Assembly: GCA_016124535.1 (NCBI GenBank)
Contig: WGNK01000016.1
Span: 32,924-96,923 of the forward strand
DNA from: Azospirillum sp.
GTDB lineage: Bacteria; Pseudomonadota; Alphaproteobacteria; Azospirillales; Azospirillaceae
Length of the DNA: 64,000 bases
Direction of reading: 5' to 3'
The notes beneath the pieces were generated by a model that was not told where the DNA came from, ran no database searches, and saw only the letters and a program-made list of their open reading frames with translations. Every line of letters starts with the position of its first letter. The stretch's first letter is position 1. This document shows positions 7,555 through 19,232 of the stretch, piece after piece. The translations under genes and the position numbers were made by a program.

Positions 7555-8922
7555 ATGAGCGACCCGACCGGCAATACTGAGGAGGTCTCGTCACTCCTGG
7601 CTGCGGCCAGGCGGGCGCTGCCGGGCGGTGGCCATGCCGGCGGATCGGAACGTCTGGAAAAGACTCATCTCACCCTTGGTATCGTCATGCTGACCGACAG
7701 CGCGGCGATCGTGATTGCGCGCGAAAAGGGCTGTTTTGCCCGCCACGGTCTGGACGTGAAGATTTCGCGCCAGCCGTCCTGGGCCAGTATTCGCGATCGT
7801 CTGGCGATCGGCGCGCTGGATGCCGCCCAGATGCTGGCGGGCATGCCACTGGCACTCAGCCTCGGCCTGGAGCCTTTCGAACGGCCGGCCTTGACCGCGT
7901 TCAGCATGGGTCTGGGCGGAAACGCGATCACCGTGTCGACCGCATTGCATCGCCGCATGGTCGAGGCAGATCCCGAGGCGATGGCCGAACGGCCGACCTC
8001 GGCCAGGGCGCTCCGGGCGGTGATCGCGGCCGACCGGTTCCGTGGCAAGCCCCCCTTGACCTTCGCCATGGTCTATCCCTATTCCGACCACAATTTCGAG
8101 TTGCGCTACTGGCTGGCTGCGGCCGGGATCAACCCGGAGACCGACCTGCGCCTCACCGTGGTGCCGCCGCCGCAGATGGTGGCGGCACTGCGCCAGGGTG
8201 CGATCGACGGTTATTGCGTCGGTGAACCGTGGAATGGCCATGCCGTGCGCGCCGGCATCGGCTGCACGGTGATTGCCAGCTGCGAGCTGTGGAACAACCA
8301 TCCGAGCAAGGTGTTGGGCGTCACCCGCGACTGGGCCGAGCGCCACCCCAACACCCACAAGGCGCTGATCCAGGCTTTGCTGGAGTCGGTGCAGTGGCTT
8401 GACCGGCCGGAGAACCGGCTGGAGGCGGCGCGCCTGGTCGGCGGCGCCGACTATGTCGATGCACCGTTCGAGGTGGTCGCGATGTCGCTGACCGGCGCCT
8501 ACCAGTTCCAACCCCAGCGGGCGCCGCTGTCGCTGCCGGAATTTCACGTCTTTCACCGCTATGCCGCCAACTTCCCCTGGCGCTCCCAGGCGGTGTGGCT
8601 GATGACCCAGATGATCCGCTGGGGCCAGCTGCGCCGCCCGGTCGATCTGCGCCAGATCGCCGATTCGGTCTACCGGCCCGACCTTTACCGCGAGGCTGCC
8701 GCCGGTCTCGGCATCTCGGCGCCCGAGGCCGACGTCAAGCCGGAAGGCATGCACAGCGCCCCGTGGAGCGTGCCGGGCACCGCCGGACCGGTGGCGCTTG
8801 GTCCCGACCGTTTCTTCGACGGTGCCCAGTTCGACCCGGCCGACCCGCTGGGCTATTTGCGCGACTGCCCGATCCGCCATCCCGCCCTGTCGCTCGCCGA
8901 CATCGCCGAGGTTGCCGCCTGA
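7555..8922 (+). CDS. nasS: Nitrate/nitrite sensor NasS (NrtA/CmpA-like)
   Basis: The 455 aa product matches the NrtA/CmpA family of nitrate/bicarbonate-binding proteins: LTLGIVMLTDSAAIVIAREKGCF near residue 40, MVYPYSDHNFELRYWLAAAGI mid-protein, and GYCVGEPWN. It has no signal peptide or lipobox, so it is cytoplasmic and best read as NasS, which binds NasT in the absence of nitrate or nitrite and releases it on ligand binding. The ATG at 7555 is preceded by AAAGGAG; a longer open frame upstream crosses the terminator and is not used. The neighbours (nasT before, nirC and nirA after) support this role over a transporter subunit; no permease or ATPase gene is nearby. Confidence 0.88.
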   Translation: MSDPTGNTEEVSSLLAAARRALPGGGHAGGSERLEKTHLTLGIVMLTDSAAIVIAREKGCFARHGLDVKISRQPSWASIRDRLAIGALDAAQMLAGMPLALSLGLEPFERPALTAFSMGLGGNAITVSTALHRRMVEADPEAMAERPTSARALRAVIAADRFRGKPPLTFAMVYPYSDHNFELRYWLAAAGINPETDLRLTVVPPPQMVAALRQGAIDGYCVGEPWNGHAVRAGIGCTVIASCELWNNHPSKVLGVTRDWAERHPNTHKALIQALLESVQWLDRPENRLEAARLVGGADYVDAPFEVVAMSLTGAYQFQPQRAPLSLPEFHVFHRYAANFPWRSQAVWLMTQMIRWGQLRRPVDLRQIADSVYRPDLYREAAAGLGISAPEADVKPEGMHSAPWSVPGTAGPVALGPDRFFDGAQFDPADPLGYLRDCPIRHPALSLADIAEVAA

Positions 8923-9130
8923 TGATCGCACCGATCAAGCCGCCCCGCGCCCGCTGCTGGCGGCAAGCCGGACCCCGCGCCCCGCCGCGCTGAACCGGCG
9001 CGCTGAATCGGCGCCGTCCCTGATTTCCCGATCTTCGACCCGGCCGCTGCCGGGCCGCTGCCTGGACTTTTGCTGCGTTTCGCCGCGGCTGGTCCAAATG
9101 CCGTCGCTCGCCCCGAAGGAGACCGTTTGC

Positions 9131-9931
9131 ATGTATCTCGATACCGTCGACCAACTTGCCGAAACCGCGGCCAAAAAGAGTGCCTTCCTTCGCAATGCCC
9201 CCGGTGGCTTCTGGGTCAGCTCGATGATGGCCGGCGCCTATGTCGGGCTCGGCATCATCCTGATCTTCAGCGTCGGCTCCGATGTCGATCCGGCTTATCG
9301 CGCCCTGGTCATGGGGGCGTCGTTCGGCATCGCGCTGACCCTGGTCATTTTCGCCGGTTCCGACCTATTCACCGGCCATACCATGTTCATGACGCTGGGC
9401 CTGCTGCGCCGGCGGATCGGCGGCGGCGACCTGATCTCGTCCTGGACCATGACCTGGCTGGGCAACCTGGTCGGTGCGGCGTTGCTGGCGGCGCTGTTCG
9501 TCGCCGGCGGCGGCGGTGCCATGCTCCATTCCAAGAGCCAGTTCCTGTTCACGGTCGCGACCGCCAAGATGACCGCGCCGGCGCTGTCGCTGTTTGCCCG
9601 TGCCATTTTGTGCAACTGGCTGGTCTGTCTGGCGATCTGGATGGCGGCGCGGATGACCAACGACACCGCCAAATGCATCGCGATCTTCTGGTGCCTGTTC
9701 GCCTTCATCGGCAGCGGCTTCGAGCATTCGGTGGCCAACATGACCCTGCTGACCATCGCGCTGCTCGCCGATCATCCCGACGCCATCACCTGGGCCGGGC
9801 TTGGCCATAACCTGCTGTGGGTGACCTTGGGCAACATCGTTGCCGGTGCCGGGCTGATGGGAGTGGGCTACTGGTCGGCCTCGCTGCCGGGCAAGCCCAA
9901 GGCGGTCCCGGCGGTGCTGCCCGCCGAGTAA
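9131..9931 (+). CDS. nirC: Formate/nitrite transporter family protein, NirC-like
   Basis: FNT-family proteins are pentameric inner-membrane channels for nitrite or formate. The 266 aa sequence shows six hydrophobic segments and FNT landmarks: GGFWVSSMMAGAYVGLG in helix 1, FAGSDLFTGHTM, LCNWLVCLAIWMA, and GFEHSVANM. The ATG at 9131 is chosen because it fits the FNT N-terminus and has a GGAG ribosome-binding site; the open frame continues far upstream without similarity. Position between nasS and nirA points to nitrite as the substrate. Confidence 0.93.
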   Translation: MYLDTVDQLAETAAKKSAFLRNAPGGFWVSSMMAGAYVGLGIILIFSVGSDVDPAYRALVMGASFGIALTLVIFAGSDLFTGHTMFMTLGLLRRRIGGGDLISSWTMTWLGNLVGAALLAALFVAGGGGAMLHSKSQFLFTVATAKMTAPALSLFARAILCNWLVCLAIWMAARMTNDTAKCIAIFWCLFAFIGSGFEHSVANMTLLTIALLADHPDAITWAGLGHNLLWVTLGNIVAGAGLMGVGYWSASLPGKPKAVPAVLPAE

Positions 9932-9945
9932 CGCGCCAGGAACCG

Positions 9946-9983
9946 AAAGCCCTCTCCCCGGCGGGGAGAGGGTCGGGCGAGGG
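9946..9983 (+). repeat. Dispersed palindromic intergenic repeat, copy 1
   Basis: Arms CCCTCTCCCC (9950-9959) and GGGGAGAGGG (9963-9972) are perfectly complementary with a 3-nt loop, preceded by AAAG and followed by a GGGCGAGG tail. The same element recurs at 22048 and 61345, always within 25 bp after a stop codon in the same orientation. Confidence 0.85.
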
Positions 9984-10042
9984 GCGTCCCGCCTCACCCG
10001 GCCTGTGTTCTGGCTCCGCCTCAGAGTTGCGAGGATTCCGTC

Positions 10043-11887
10043 ATGTCCGTCGATGTCGCGTCGATCCCGGCGCCGGTCCTGCCCGCCGGCCCCGAGGGCT
10101 TTACCGAAGAACAGCAGACCTATCTTCAGGGCTTCGTCGCCGGCACCGGCGCGGCCCGGGTGGCCCATGGCCTCTATCCCTTGTTCGGCCTGGCAGCGCC
10201 GGCCGTCGCCGCGGCACCGGATGATGCGCCGGGGCTGGCCGGACCGCTGGCGTTCCACCGCGAAGCCCAGGACCGCACGGTCGCCGCGGGCGGCAAGCTG
10301 GTGAATGAGGAGAAGGCCAAACGTGCCAAGAACCCGTTCGACATGTGGGACGAGATGCAGGCCAATGCCGCGGCCGGCGTGTTTCCCAAGGGCACCGACG
10401 TTTTTCTTTATAAGTTCAGCGGGCTGTTCTATGTCGCGCCGGCCCAGGATTCCTTCATGTGCCGGCTGCGGCTGCCCGGCGGCATACTGTCCGCCCACCA
10501 GTTGAGCGGCATTGCCGAACTCGCCGGGACTCTGGCCGGCGGCTATGCCCACGTCACCACCCGCGCCAATCTGCAATTGCGGGACATCCGGCCGGAGAGC
10601 ACGATCAGTCTGCTCGAAGGCATTGCCGAACTCGGGCTGACCAGTCGCGGCGCCGGCGCCGACAATATCCGCAACATCACCGGCAGCCCGACCGCCGGCA
10701 TCGATCCTCTTGAGCTGATCGACACCCGGCCGCTGACCCGCGAGCTCTATCACCACATCCTGAACCACCGCGAGCTGTTCGGCCTGCCCCGCAAGTTCAA
10801 CATCGCCTATGACGGCGGCGGCTCGATCCCGGTACTGGAAGAGACCAACGACATCGGCTTTTCCGCCGTGCGGCTTCCCGAAGGCGGGCCGGTCGAGCCG
10901 GGCATCTGGTTCCGCTTCCTGCTCGGCGGCATCACCGGTCACCGCGACATCGCCCGCGATACCGGCGTGCTGGTCCGCCCCGAAGACTGCACCGCGCTGG
11001 CGGTTGCCGCGGTCCGGGTGTTTATCGAGCACGGCGACCGCACCGACCGCCGCAAGGCGCGGCTGAAATATGTGCTCGACCGCCTGGGCCTGGACACCTT
11101 CGTCGCCGAAACCGAGAAGGAATTCGGCCGGCCGCTGACCCGGGTTTCGCCGGAGACGGTGCCGGCGCGCGCGACCAGCCACACCCACCACCACCTGGGC
11201 TTCCATCCCCAGCGTCAGCCCGGCCTCTGTTATGTCGGGATCGCCATTCCGGTCGGCCGGCTCTCGGCGGCCCAGATGCGCGGCCTGGCCGAGATCGCCG
11301 GCGCCTTCGGCAGCGGCAGCGTGCGCCTGACCGTGTGGCAGAATCTGCTGATCTCCGACATTCCGGAGACCAGACGGGACGAGGTCAGGGCGGCGCTCGG
11401 CGACCTTGGGCTGAGCTGGACCGCCAGCGCGGTGCGGGCCGGGCTGATCGCCTGCACCGGCAGCAGCGGCTGCAAATTCTCCGCAAGCGATACAAAACGC
11501 CATGCTTTGGCGATTGGCGACCATATTGACGCTATTATGACGGTCGACCAACCGGTCGGGATCCATCTAACCGGTTGTCACCATTCCTGTGCCCAGCACC
11601 TGATTTCCGATATCGGCTTGCTCGGCGCCAAGGTTCCGCAAGGAGATGGCGAGGTTGAGGGCTATCACGTCCATGTCGGCGGCGGCTGCGGCGCCGAGGC
11701 CAGGATCGGTCGCGAGCTGATCCGCGACGTGCCGGCGGAGCAGGTTCCGGCGCTGGTCGGGCGCATGCTCGCGGCCTGGCAGATGGGTCGAGCCAGCCCC
11801 GACGAAAGCTTCCGCGATTTCTCGGCGCGACAGTCCGACGAGGCGCTGATCGCCCTGTTCCACGCCGCCGCGCCCGCCGCTGCCTGA
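10043..11887 (+). CDS. nirA: Siroheme nitrite reductase, NirA type
   Basis: This 614 aa enzyme belongs to the sulfite/nitrite reductase hemoprotein family and should reduce nitrite to ammonia with six electrons. Two ferredoxin-like half domains alternate with two catalytic domains. The 4Fe-4S/siroheme cysteines are seen as CTGSSGC (471, 477) and CHHSC (512, 516), and the siroheme-contacting HVTTRANLQLRDI motif is at about 170-182. Residues 20-36 (FTEEQQTYLQGFVAG) repeat a motif in the next gene product. Assimilatory nitrite reduction is preferred over sulfite reduction because of the nasT-nasS-nirC context. The gene ends 13 nt before its likely electron-donor gene. Confidence 0.9.
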   Translation: MSVDVASIPAPVLPAGPEGFTEEQQTYLQGFVAGTGAARVAHGLYPLFGLAAPAVAAAPDDAPGLAGPLAFHREAQDRTVAAGGKLVNEEKAKRAKNPFDMWDEMQANAAAGVFPKGTDVFLYKFSGLFYVAPAQDSFMCRLRLPGGILSAHQLSGIAELAGTLAGGYAHVTTRANLQLRDIRPESTISLLEGIAELGLTSRGAGADNIRNITGSPTAGIDPLELIDTRPLTRELYHHILNHRELFGLPRKFNIAYDGGGSIPVLEETNDIGFSAVRLPEGGPVEPGIWFRFLLGGITGHRDIARDTGVLVRPEDCTALAVAAVRVFIEHGDRTDRRKARLKYVLDRLGLDTFVAETEKEFGRPLTRVSPETVPARATSHTHHHLGFHPQRQPGLCYVGIAIPVGRLSAAQMRGLAEIAGAFGSGSVRLTVWQNLLISDIPETRRDEVRAALGDLGLSWTASAVRAGLIACTGSSGCKFSASDTKRHALAIGDHIDAIMTVDQPVGIHLTGCHHSCAQHLISDIGLLGAKVPQGDGEVEGYHVHVGGGCGAEARIGRELIRDVPAEQVPALVGRMLAAWQMGRASPDESFRDFSARQSDEALIALFHAAAPAAA

Positions 11888-11900
11888 GGACCCGAAGCCG

Positions 11901-13478
11901 ATGCCGCCCATGCTGATACCCGACACCGCACCGTTCAACCCGACCCAGCGCGCCTGGCTCAACGGCTTCTTCGCCGGGCTGTTCAACGGTGCCGATGCCT
12001 TCGCCGCCGCGCCACCGGGTTTCGCCGTACCCTCGGGTATCGCGCTGGCCGCACCGCCGCCTGAGGTGGAGGAGGTGCCGTGGCACGATCCCGGCCTGGC
12101 GCTCGATGAGCGCATGGCCTTGGCCGAGGGCCGCTCGCTGCCGCTGCGCATGATGGCGGCGATGGGCCAGCTCGATTGCGGCCAATGCGGCTACGACTGC
12201 CGCGACTACGCCGCCGCGATCGCCGAAGGCCGCGAGGCCAAGCTGACCCTGTGCCAACCCGGCGGGCGCGACACCCAGAAGATACTCCGGGCGCTCCATA
12301 GCGAGATCGGCAGCCAGCCGATCGTGGTTCCGAGCGTGGCTAAATCCGCGGCCAAGCCGGGACCGAGCCCGACCGTGGCGGTGCCGGTGCTGGAAAGCCG
12401 CAAGTTGAACGGACCGGGTTCGGCGCGCGACACCCGGCACGTCGCCTTCGACCTTGCCGGCAGTGGCCTGTCCTATCAGCCGGGTGACTCGCTCGGGGTC
12501 CACGCCGAGAACTGTCCGGAGCTGGTGCGCGCCGTGGTGTCGGCCCTGGGCGCCACCGGTGCCGAGCCGGTCGGCGATGGCGGCGGCGGTACGGTGCCGC
12601 TGGCCGAGGCGCTGGCCGACCGCTACGACCTGTTCACCCCGACACCGGAATTCCTCACCGTCCTGGCCAGTGTCGCCAGGGATCGCAGCGAGCGCCGCCG
12701 TCTGGAGGCCCTGGCCGCCGACCAGCCGGGCGGGTCCGATCGGGAACTGCTCGATGTGCTGGATATCCTCAGCGGTTTCCCATCGACCCGGCCACCCTTG
12801 CGCGAGATCGCGGCGTCACTCGGCGAACTGCGGCCGCGGCTCTATTCGATTGCCTCGTCGCAGCGCGCGGTCGGCGAACAGGTCCACCTGACGGTCGGCG
12901 TCGCAACCACCGAACACCGCGGCCGCCGGCGCAAGGGCGTCGCCTCGACGTTCCTCGCCGAGCGCGCCGTCGGCCGCAAGGTCCGGGTCTATGTTCAGCC
13001 ATCCCATGGCTTCCGGCTGCCCGCCGACGCCAAGGTCCCGATCGTGATGATCGGTCCCGGCACCGGGGTGGCGCCGTTCCTGGGCTTCTTGCAGGAGCGT
13101 CGGGCGACCGCGGCGGCCGGGGGGACCTGGCTGTTCTTCGGCAATCCCCATGCCGCCAGCGATTTCCTCTATCAGCAGGACCTGGAGGCGGCGCTGGCCG
13201 AGGGCAGCCTGACCCGGCTCGATACCGCGTTTTCACGGGACCAGGCGGAAAAGCTCTATGTCCAGCACCGCCTGGACCAGGCCGGGGCCGAGCTGTGGGC
13301 CTGGCTGCAACGGGGTGCCCATGTCTATGTCTGCGGCGATGCCAAGCGCATGGCCCGCGATGTCGACCAGAGCTTGCGCAGCATCGTCGCCCGCCATGGC
13401 GCCATGGCCGACAGCGAAGCCAAGGCCTTCATCATGCGCCTGACCAAGGACGGCCGCTACCAGCGCGACGTCTACTGA
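11901..13478 (+). CDS. CysJ-like flavin reductase with N-terminal Fe-S domain
   Basis: The 525 aa protein is a probable NAD(P)H-dependent electron donor for NirA. Residues 11-27 carry the same F-x3-Q-x2-[YW]-L-x-G-F-x-A-G motif as NirA. Residues 88-122 hold four cysteines (93, 96, 100, 118) in the order CGQCGYDC...LCQPGG, typical of a 4Fe-4S domain. The rest is a ferredoxin-NADP reductase module as in CysJ: an RLYSIASS flavin motif, a GPGTGVAPF nucleotide site, an FFGNPH segment, and a KAFIMRLTKDGRYQRDVY end. The flavodoxin-like FMN domain of CysJ is missing; the Fe-S domain replaces it. Annotated relatives are often called sulfite reductase alpha subunit, but the operon suggests nitrite. Confidence 0.85.
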   Translation: MPPMLIPDTAPFNPTQRAWLNGFFAGLFNGADAFAAAPPGFAVPSGIALAAPPPEVEEVPWHDPGLALDERMALAEGRSLPLRMMAAMGQLDCGQCGYDCRDYAAAIAEGREAKLTLCQPGGRDTQKILRALHSEIGSQPIVVPSVAKSAAKPGPSPTVAVPVLESRKLNGPGSARDTRHVAFDLAGSGLSYQPGDSLGVHAENCPELVRAVVSALGATGAEPVGDGGGGTVPLAEALADRYDLFTPTPEFLTVLASVARDRSERRRLEALAADQPGGSDRELLDVLDILSGFPSTRPPLREIAASLGELRPRLYSIASSQRAVGEQVHLTVGVATTEHRGRRRKGVASTFLAERAVGRKVRVYVQPSHGFRLPADAKVPIVMIGPGTGVAPFLGFLQERRATAAAGGTWLFFGNPHAASDFLYQQDLEAALAEGSLTRLDTAFSRDQAEKLYVQHRLDQAGAELWAWLQRGAHVYVCGDAKRMARDVDQSLRSIVARHGAMADSEAKAFIMRLTKDGRYQRDVY

Positions 13479-13492
13479 CCGGGCCAGCCCGC

Positions 13493-14443
13493 TCACGGCG
13501 CCGCCCGGTCGACGGGCGGTGACCGCAGCCCGGCGGGCAGGGGCAGGAATCCCGCCCCCTTGCCGGTCAGGAAATCCTGGAATGCCGCCATCACCGGGGT
13601 GACGGCGCGGTCGCTGCGGGCGACCATGAACCAATGGCGCAGTACCGGCAGGCCGGCTACGTCGAGCAGGGCGAGGCGGGCGCCCTCGACCTCCGAGGCC
13701 ACGGCGTGTGCCGAGATGAAAGCGACGCCGAGGCCGGCCATCACCGCCTGCTTGATCGTTTCATTGGAGTCCATTTCGGTGCCCGGGTCGTCGAGCCGGC
13801 CCGCAATCTCGCCGAGAAATCGTTCAAACGACATCCGGGTGCCGGAGCCGGGCTCCCGCACGATGAAATGCTCGCGCGCCACCTCCGCCCTGGAGATGTC
13901 CCGGCGCCGCGCCAGAGGATGATCCGGCGCACCGACGATGACCAGCGGATGGTCGCCGAATTCCACCGCACTGACCGGCAATCCGCGCGGCGGGCTGCCC
14001 ATCAGGGCTACGTCGATCTGGTGGTTTTTCAGCCGCAGGATCGTCTCGGCGCGATTGCCGACGAACAGTTTCATATCGACATCGGGGAAGGCCTTCATAA
14101 AACCCGCGAAGATCCTGAGCGCGAAATACTTGGCGGTGGATACGGCACCGACGATCAGGCTGCCCTTCCTGGCGCCTTTGATCGCGTCGATTTCGTCGCT
14201 CAACATCCGCAGCCGTTCTTCGATCGCCTGGGCCGCCTCGATCACCGCCAGGCCGGCGGAGGTCGGGCGCATGCCCTCCGCCGTCCGATCGAACAAGGCA
14301 GCCCCCAACTCGTCTTCGAGCTGCTTCAGCTGCAGCGTGACCGCCGGTGGCGTCAGGTGCAGCGCCTTGGCTGCCGCGTTGATCCGACTGCTGGTCTGGA
14401 TCGCGACCAGGGTGCGCAGTTGGCGCAGGGTCAGGTTTCTCAT
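13493..14443 (-). CDS. cbbR: LysR-family regulator CbbR
   Basis: CbbR activates Calvin-cycle operons in response to metabolites such as RuBP or NADPH. The ATG at 14443 gives 316 aa with the LysR helix-turn-helix at residues 1-60 (MRNLTLRQLRTLVAIQTSS, AAAKALHLTPPAVTLQLKQLE) and an effector-binding domain after about 90. The start is set by the typical N-terminus; upstream codons in the same frame cross the AT-rich operator region. It is transcribed away from cbbF, the standard arrangement. Confidence 0.95.
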   Translation of the reverse strand: MRNLTLRQLRTLVAIQTSSRINAAAKALHLTPPAVTLQLKQLEDELGAALFDRTAEGMRPTSAGLAVIEAAQAIEERLRMLSDEIDAIKGARKGSLIVGAVSTAKYFALRIFAGFMKAFPDVDMKLFVGNRAETILRLKNHQIDVALMGSPPRGLPVSAVEFGDHPLVIVGAPDHPLARRRDISRAEVAREHFIVREPGSGTRMSFERFLGEIAGRLDDPGTEMDSNETIKQAVMAGLGVAFISAHAVASEVEGARLALLDVAGLPVLRHWFMVARSDRAVTPVMAAFQDFLTGKGAGFLPLPAGLRSPPVDRAAP

Positions 14444-14458
14444 CGCCGCAGAATAAGA

Positions 14459-14498
14459 TTTTTTTACTGGATAGGTAAAGTAAATAAAATTTACTTTT
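14459..14498. promoter_or_regulatory. CbbR operator region
   Basis: A strongly AT-rich block lies between cbbR and cbbF in an otherwise GC-rich region. It holds a perfect inverted repeat, AAAGTAAAT (14477-14485) and ATTTACTTT (14489-14497), around AAA. The core TAAATAAAATTTA fits the LysR T-N11-A box. A second inverted repeat, TTTTAC (14462-14467) and GTAAAG (14475-14480), shares one arm with the first, giving overlapping activation and recognition sites. Confidence 0.75.
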
Positions 14499-14572
14499 GT
14501 CCGGGCTCCGTGCAGGCTCCATGGAAATAACCGGCGGCGCCATCGAGCACCGCCGAGCCGCAGGGGGAAATC

Positions 14573-15613
14573 ATGGGCGCATCGACGCTGGACGCCTTCC
14601 TCGCGTCCTATCAACGCCACGGCGATGGACCCCGAACGGCGGTGGTGTCGCTGCTCAGCCGCCTGGCGGCGGCGGCGGTGACACTGCGCGACGCCGTCGG
14701 AACGGCGATGCCGGGTGACGTGGCGGCTCCGTCGTTCGGCACCAATGCCGATGGCGATATCCGCAAGCCTCTGGATGTCCTGGCCGATCGGCTGTGTTTC
14801 GAAGCGGCACGCCAGGCGCCGGTCGCCTGGTTCGCCTCCGAGGAGCGGGATCGGCCGGTCGGGCTGGCGCCGGGCGCACCGCTGGTGCTGGCGGTGGATC
14901 CGCTCGACGGCTCGTCCAATCTGGGCGCCAATATTTCGGTCGGGACGATTTTCTCGGTCCTTCCGGCGGTCGCCGGCGGCGATCCCGCCGCGGCCGTGCT
15001 GCAACCGGGACACTGCCAGTTGGCCGCGGGCTTTTTTCTCTATGGCCCCCAGCTGACCCTGGTGCTGACGGTTGGCCGAGGCACCCAGGGCTTTGTCTAT
15101 TCACCGCGTATCGGGGCCTTCGTCCGGAGCGGCGACATTTTGACCATCCCGCCGGCCACCAGAGAATTCGCGATCAATGCATCCAACTACCGACACTGGG
15201 ACGAGGCGGTCCGCCTCTATGTCGACGACTGTCTGGATGGCGCCGATGGGCCACGCGAGAAGGACTTCAACATGCGCTGGATCGCCTGCCTGGTCGGCGA
15301 GACCTACCGCATCCTGACCCGCGGCGGGGTCTTCCTTTATCCCGGCGACCGTCGGCCGGGTTATGCCCAGGGCCGGTTGCGCCTGGTCTACGAGGCCAAT
15401 CCGATCGCGTTCCTGATCGAGCAGGCGGGCGGGCAGGCCACCGACACCGTCAACCGCATCCTCGATCTGGTGCCATCCGGGTTGCACGAACGGGTTCCGC
15501 TGGTGTTCGGCGCCGACCACGAGGTCGCGCTGATCCGCCGCTATCACACCGAGCCGAACGCCAATGCCCAGCGGGCGCCATTGTTCGGCCATCGCGGCCT
15601 GTTCCGGGCCTGA
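14573..15613 (+). CDS. cbbF: Fructose-1,6-bisphosphatase class I
   Basis: The 346 aa enzyme hydrolyses fructose-1,6-bisphosphate (often also sedoheptulose-1,7-bisphosphate) for RuBP regeneration. The metal-binding motif VDPLDGSSN is near residue 105, with SEERD just before it, and NFMR/NMRW plus YPGDRRPGYAQGRLRLVYEANP later. The gene is first in the operon, 75 bp from the CbbR operator, with GGGGGAAATC ahead of the ATG. Slightly longer than E. coli Fbp, as usual for Cbb-linked copies. Confidence 0.95.
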   Translation: MGASTLDAFLASYQRHGDGPRTAVVSLLSRLAAAAVTLRDAVGTAMPGDVAAPSFGTNADGDIRKPLDVLADRLCFEAARQAPVAWFASEERDRPVGLAPGAPLVLAVDPLDGSSNLGANISVGTIFSVLPAVAGGDPAAAVLQPGHCQLAAGFFLYGPQLTLVLTVGRGTQGFVYSPRIGAFVRSGDILTIPPATREFAINASNYRHWDEAVRLYVDDCLDGADGPREKDFNMRWIACLVGETYRILTRGGVFLYPGDRRPGYAQGRLRLVYEANPIAFLIEQAGGQATDTVNRILDLVPSGLHERVPLVFGADHEVALIRRYHTEPNANAQRAPLFGHRGLFRA

Positions 15614-15625
15614 GGAGCGCAGCCG

Positions 15626-16498
15626 ATGTCCGTGGCCCACCCGATCATCTCGATCACCGGCTCGTCCGGCGCCGGTACCACCTCGGTCAAGCGCATCTTC
15701 GAGCTGATTTTTCGGCGGGAGAAAGTGACCGCCGCCTTCATCGAAGGCGATGCCTTCCACCGCTACGACCGCGCCGGCATGAAGGAAAAAGTCGCCGCGG
15801 AAGAAGAGCGCGGCAACCCCAACTTCACCCATTTTCACGCCCAGGCCAACGAGCTCGAAATTCTCCAGGGCATCTTCGAAGAATACAGCCGCTACGGCAC
15901 CGGGCGGACCCGCAGCTATGTCCACGACGAGCAGGAGGCAAAGCACTACGGGTCGCCGGCGGGGGGCTTCACCGCCTGGCGCGAGTTCGAGGACAGCGAT
16001 CTGCTGTTCTACGAGGGCCTGCATGGCTGCGCGGTGACCGAGACCGTCGATCTGGCCCGGCTGGCGGATCTGAAGATCGGCGTCGTGCCGGTGATCAATC
16101 TGGAATGGATTCAGAAGATCCATCGCGACCGGGCGACCCGCGGCTATTCGGCCGAGGCGGTGACCGACGTGATCCTGCGCCGGATGCCCGACTACGTCCG
16201 CTACATCGTGCCGCAATTCTCGCTCACCAACATCAATTTTCAGCGGGTGCCGGTGGTCGATACCTCCAATCCGTTCATTGCCCGCTGGATCCCCACCCCG
16301 GACGAATCGATGCTGGTGGTCCGTTTCGCCAATCCCCGCGGCATCGATTTTCCCTACCTGCTGTCGATGCTCCAGGGCTCGTTCATGTCGCGGCCGAATT
16401 CGATCGTGATGGCGGGCAACAAGCTCGACCTCGCCATGCAGCTGATCCTGACGCCGCTGATCCTGCAGCTGATCGAACGCAAACGCCGCAACGCGTGA
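15626..16498 (+). CDS. cbbP: Phosphoribulokinase
   Basis: PRK phosphorylates ribulose-5-phosphate to RuBP, the CO2 acceptor. The P-loop ITGSSGAGTTSVKR is at residues 8-21, followed by the IEGDAFHRYDR substrate loop and the YEGLHGC Walker B region. The 290 aa length is that of the octameric bacterial class, which is typically activated by NADH. Twelve nt separate it from cbbF, so the two are co-transcribed. Confidence 0.97.
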   Translation: MSVAHPIISITGSSGAGTTSVKRIFELIFRREKVTAAFIEGDAFHRYDRAGMKEKVAAEEERGNPNFTHFHAQANELEILQGIFEEYSRYGTGRTRSYVHDEQEAKHYGSPAGGFTAWREFEDSDLLFYEGLHGCAVTETVDLARLADLKIGVVPVINLEWIQKIHRDRATRGYSAEAVTDVILRRMPDYVRYIVPQFSLTNINFQRVPVVDTSNPFIARWIPTPDESMLVVRFANPRGIDFPYLLSMLQGSFMSRPNSIVMAGNKLDLAMQLILTPLILQLIERKRRNA

Positions 16499-16622
16499 GG
16501 ATTCAATCACGACCAGCCGAACCGCGGCCGAGGCCGCCGAGGCCAATACCCGGTCTGCCCGCTTGCCGGCCGCCAGCGAACCAGAAATGGCCAACGCCAC
16601 GTAATCGGGAGGAGATCTGACC

Positions 16623-19194
<2,572 letters not shown>

Positions 19195-19232
19195 CTGCGA
19201 CACCAGCCTGGAACCCAGGGGAGACTCCTCCG

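Noticed and set aside
8923..9130. Hairpin CCCGGC/GCCGGG upstream of nirC as a second attenuator
   Set aside because: The loop has four bases and there is no U-run, so neither an ANTAR target nor a terminator is supported.
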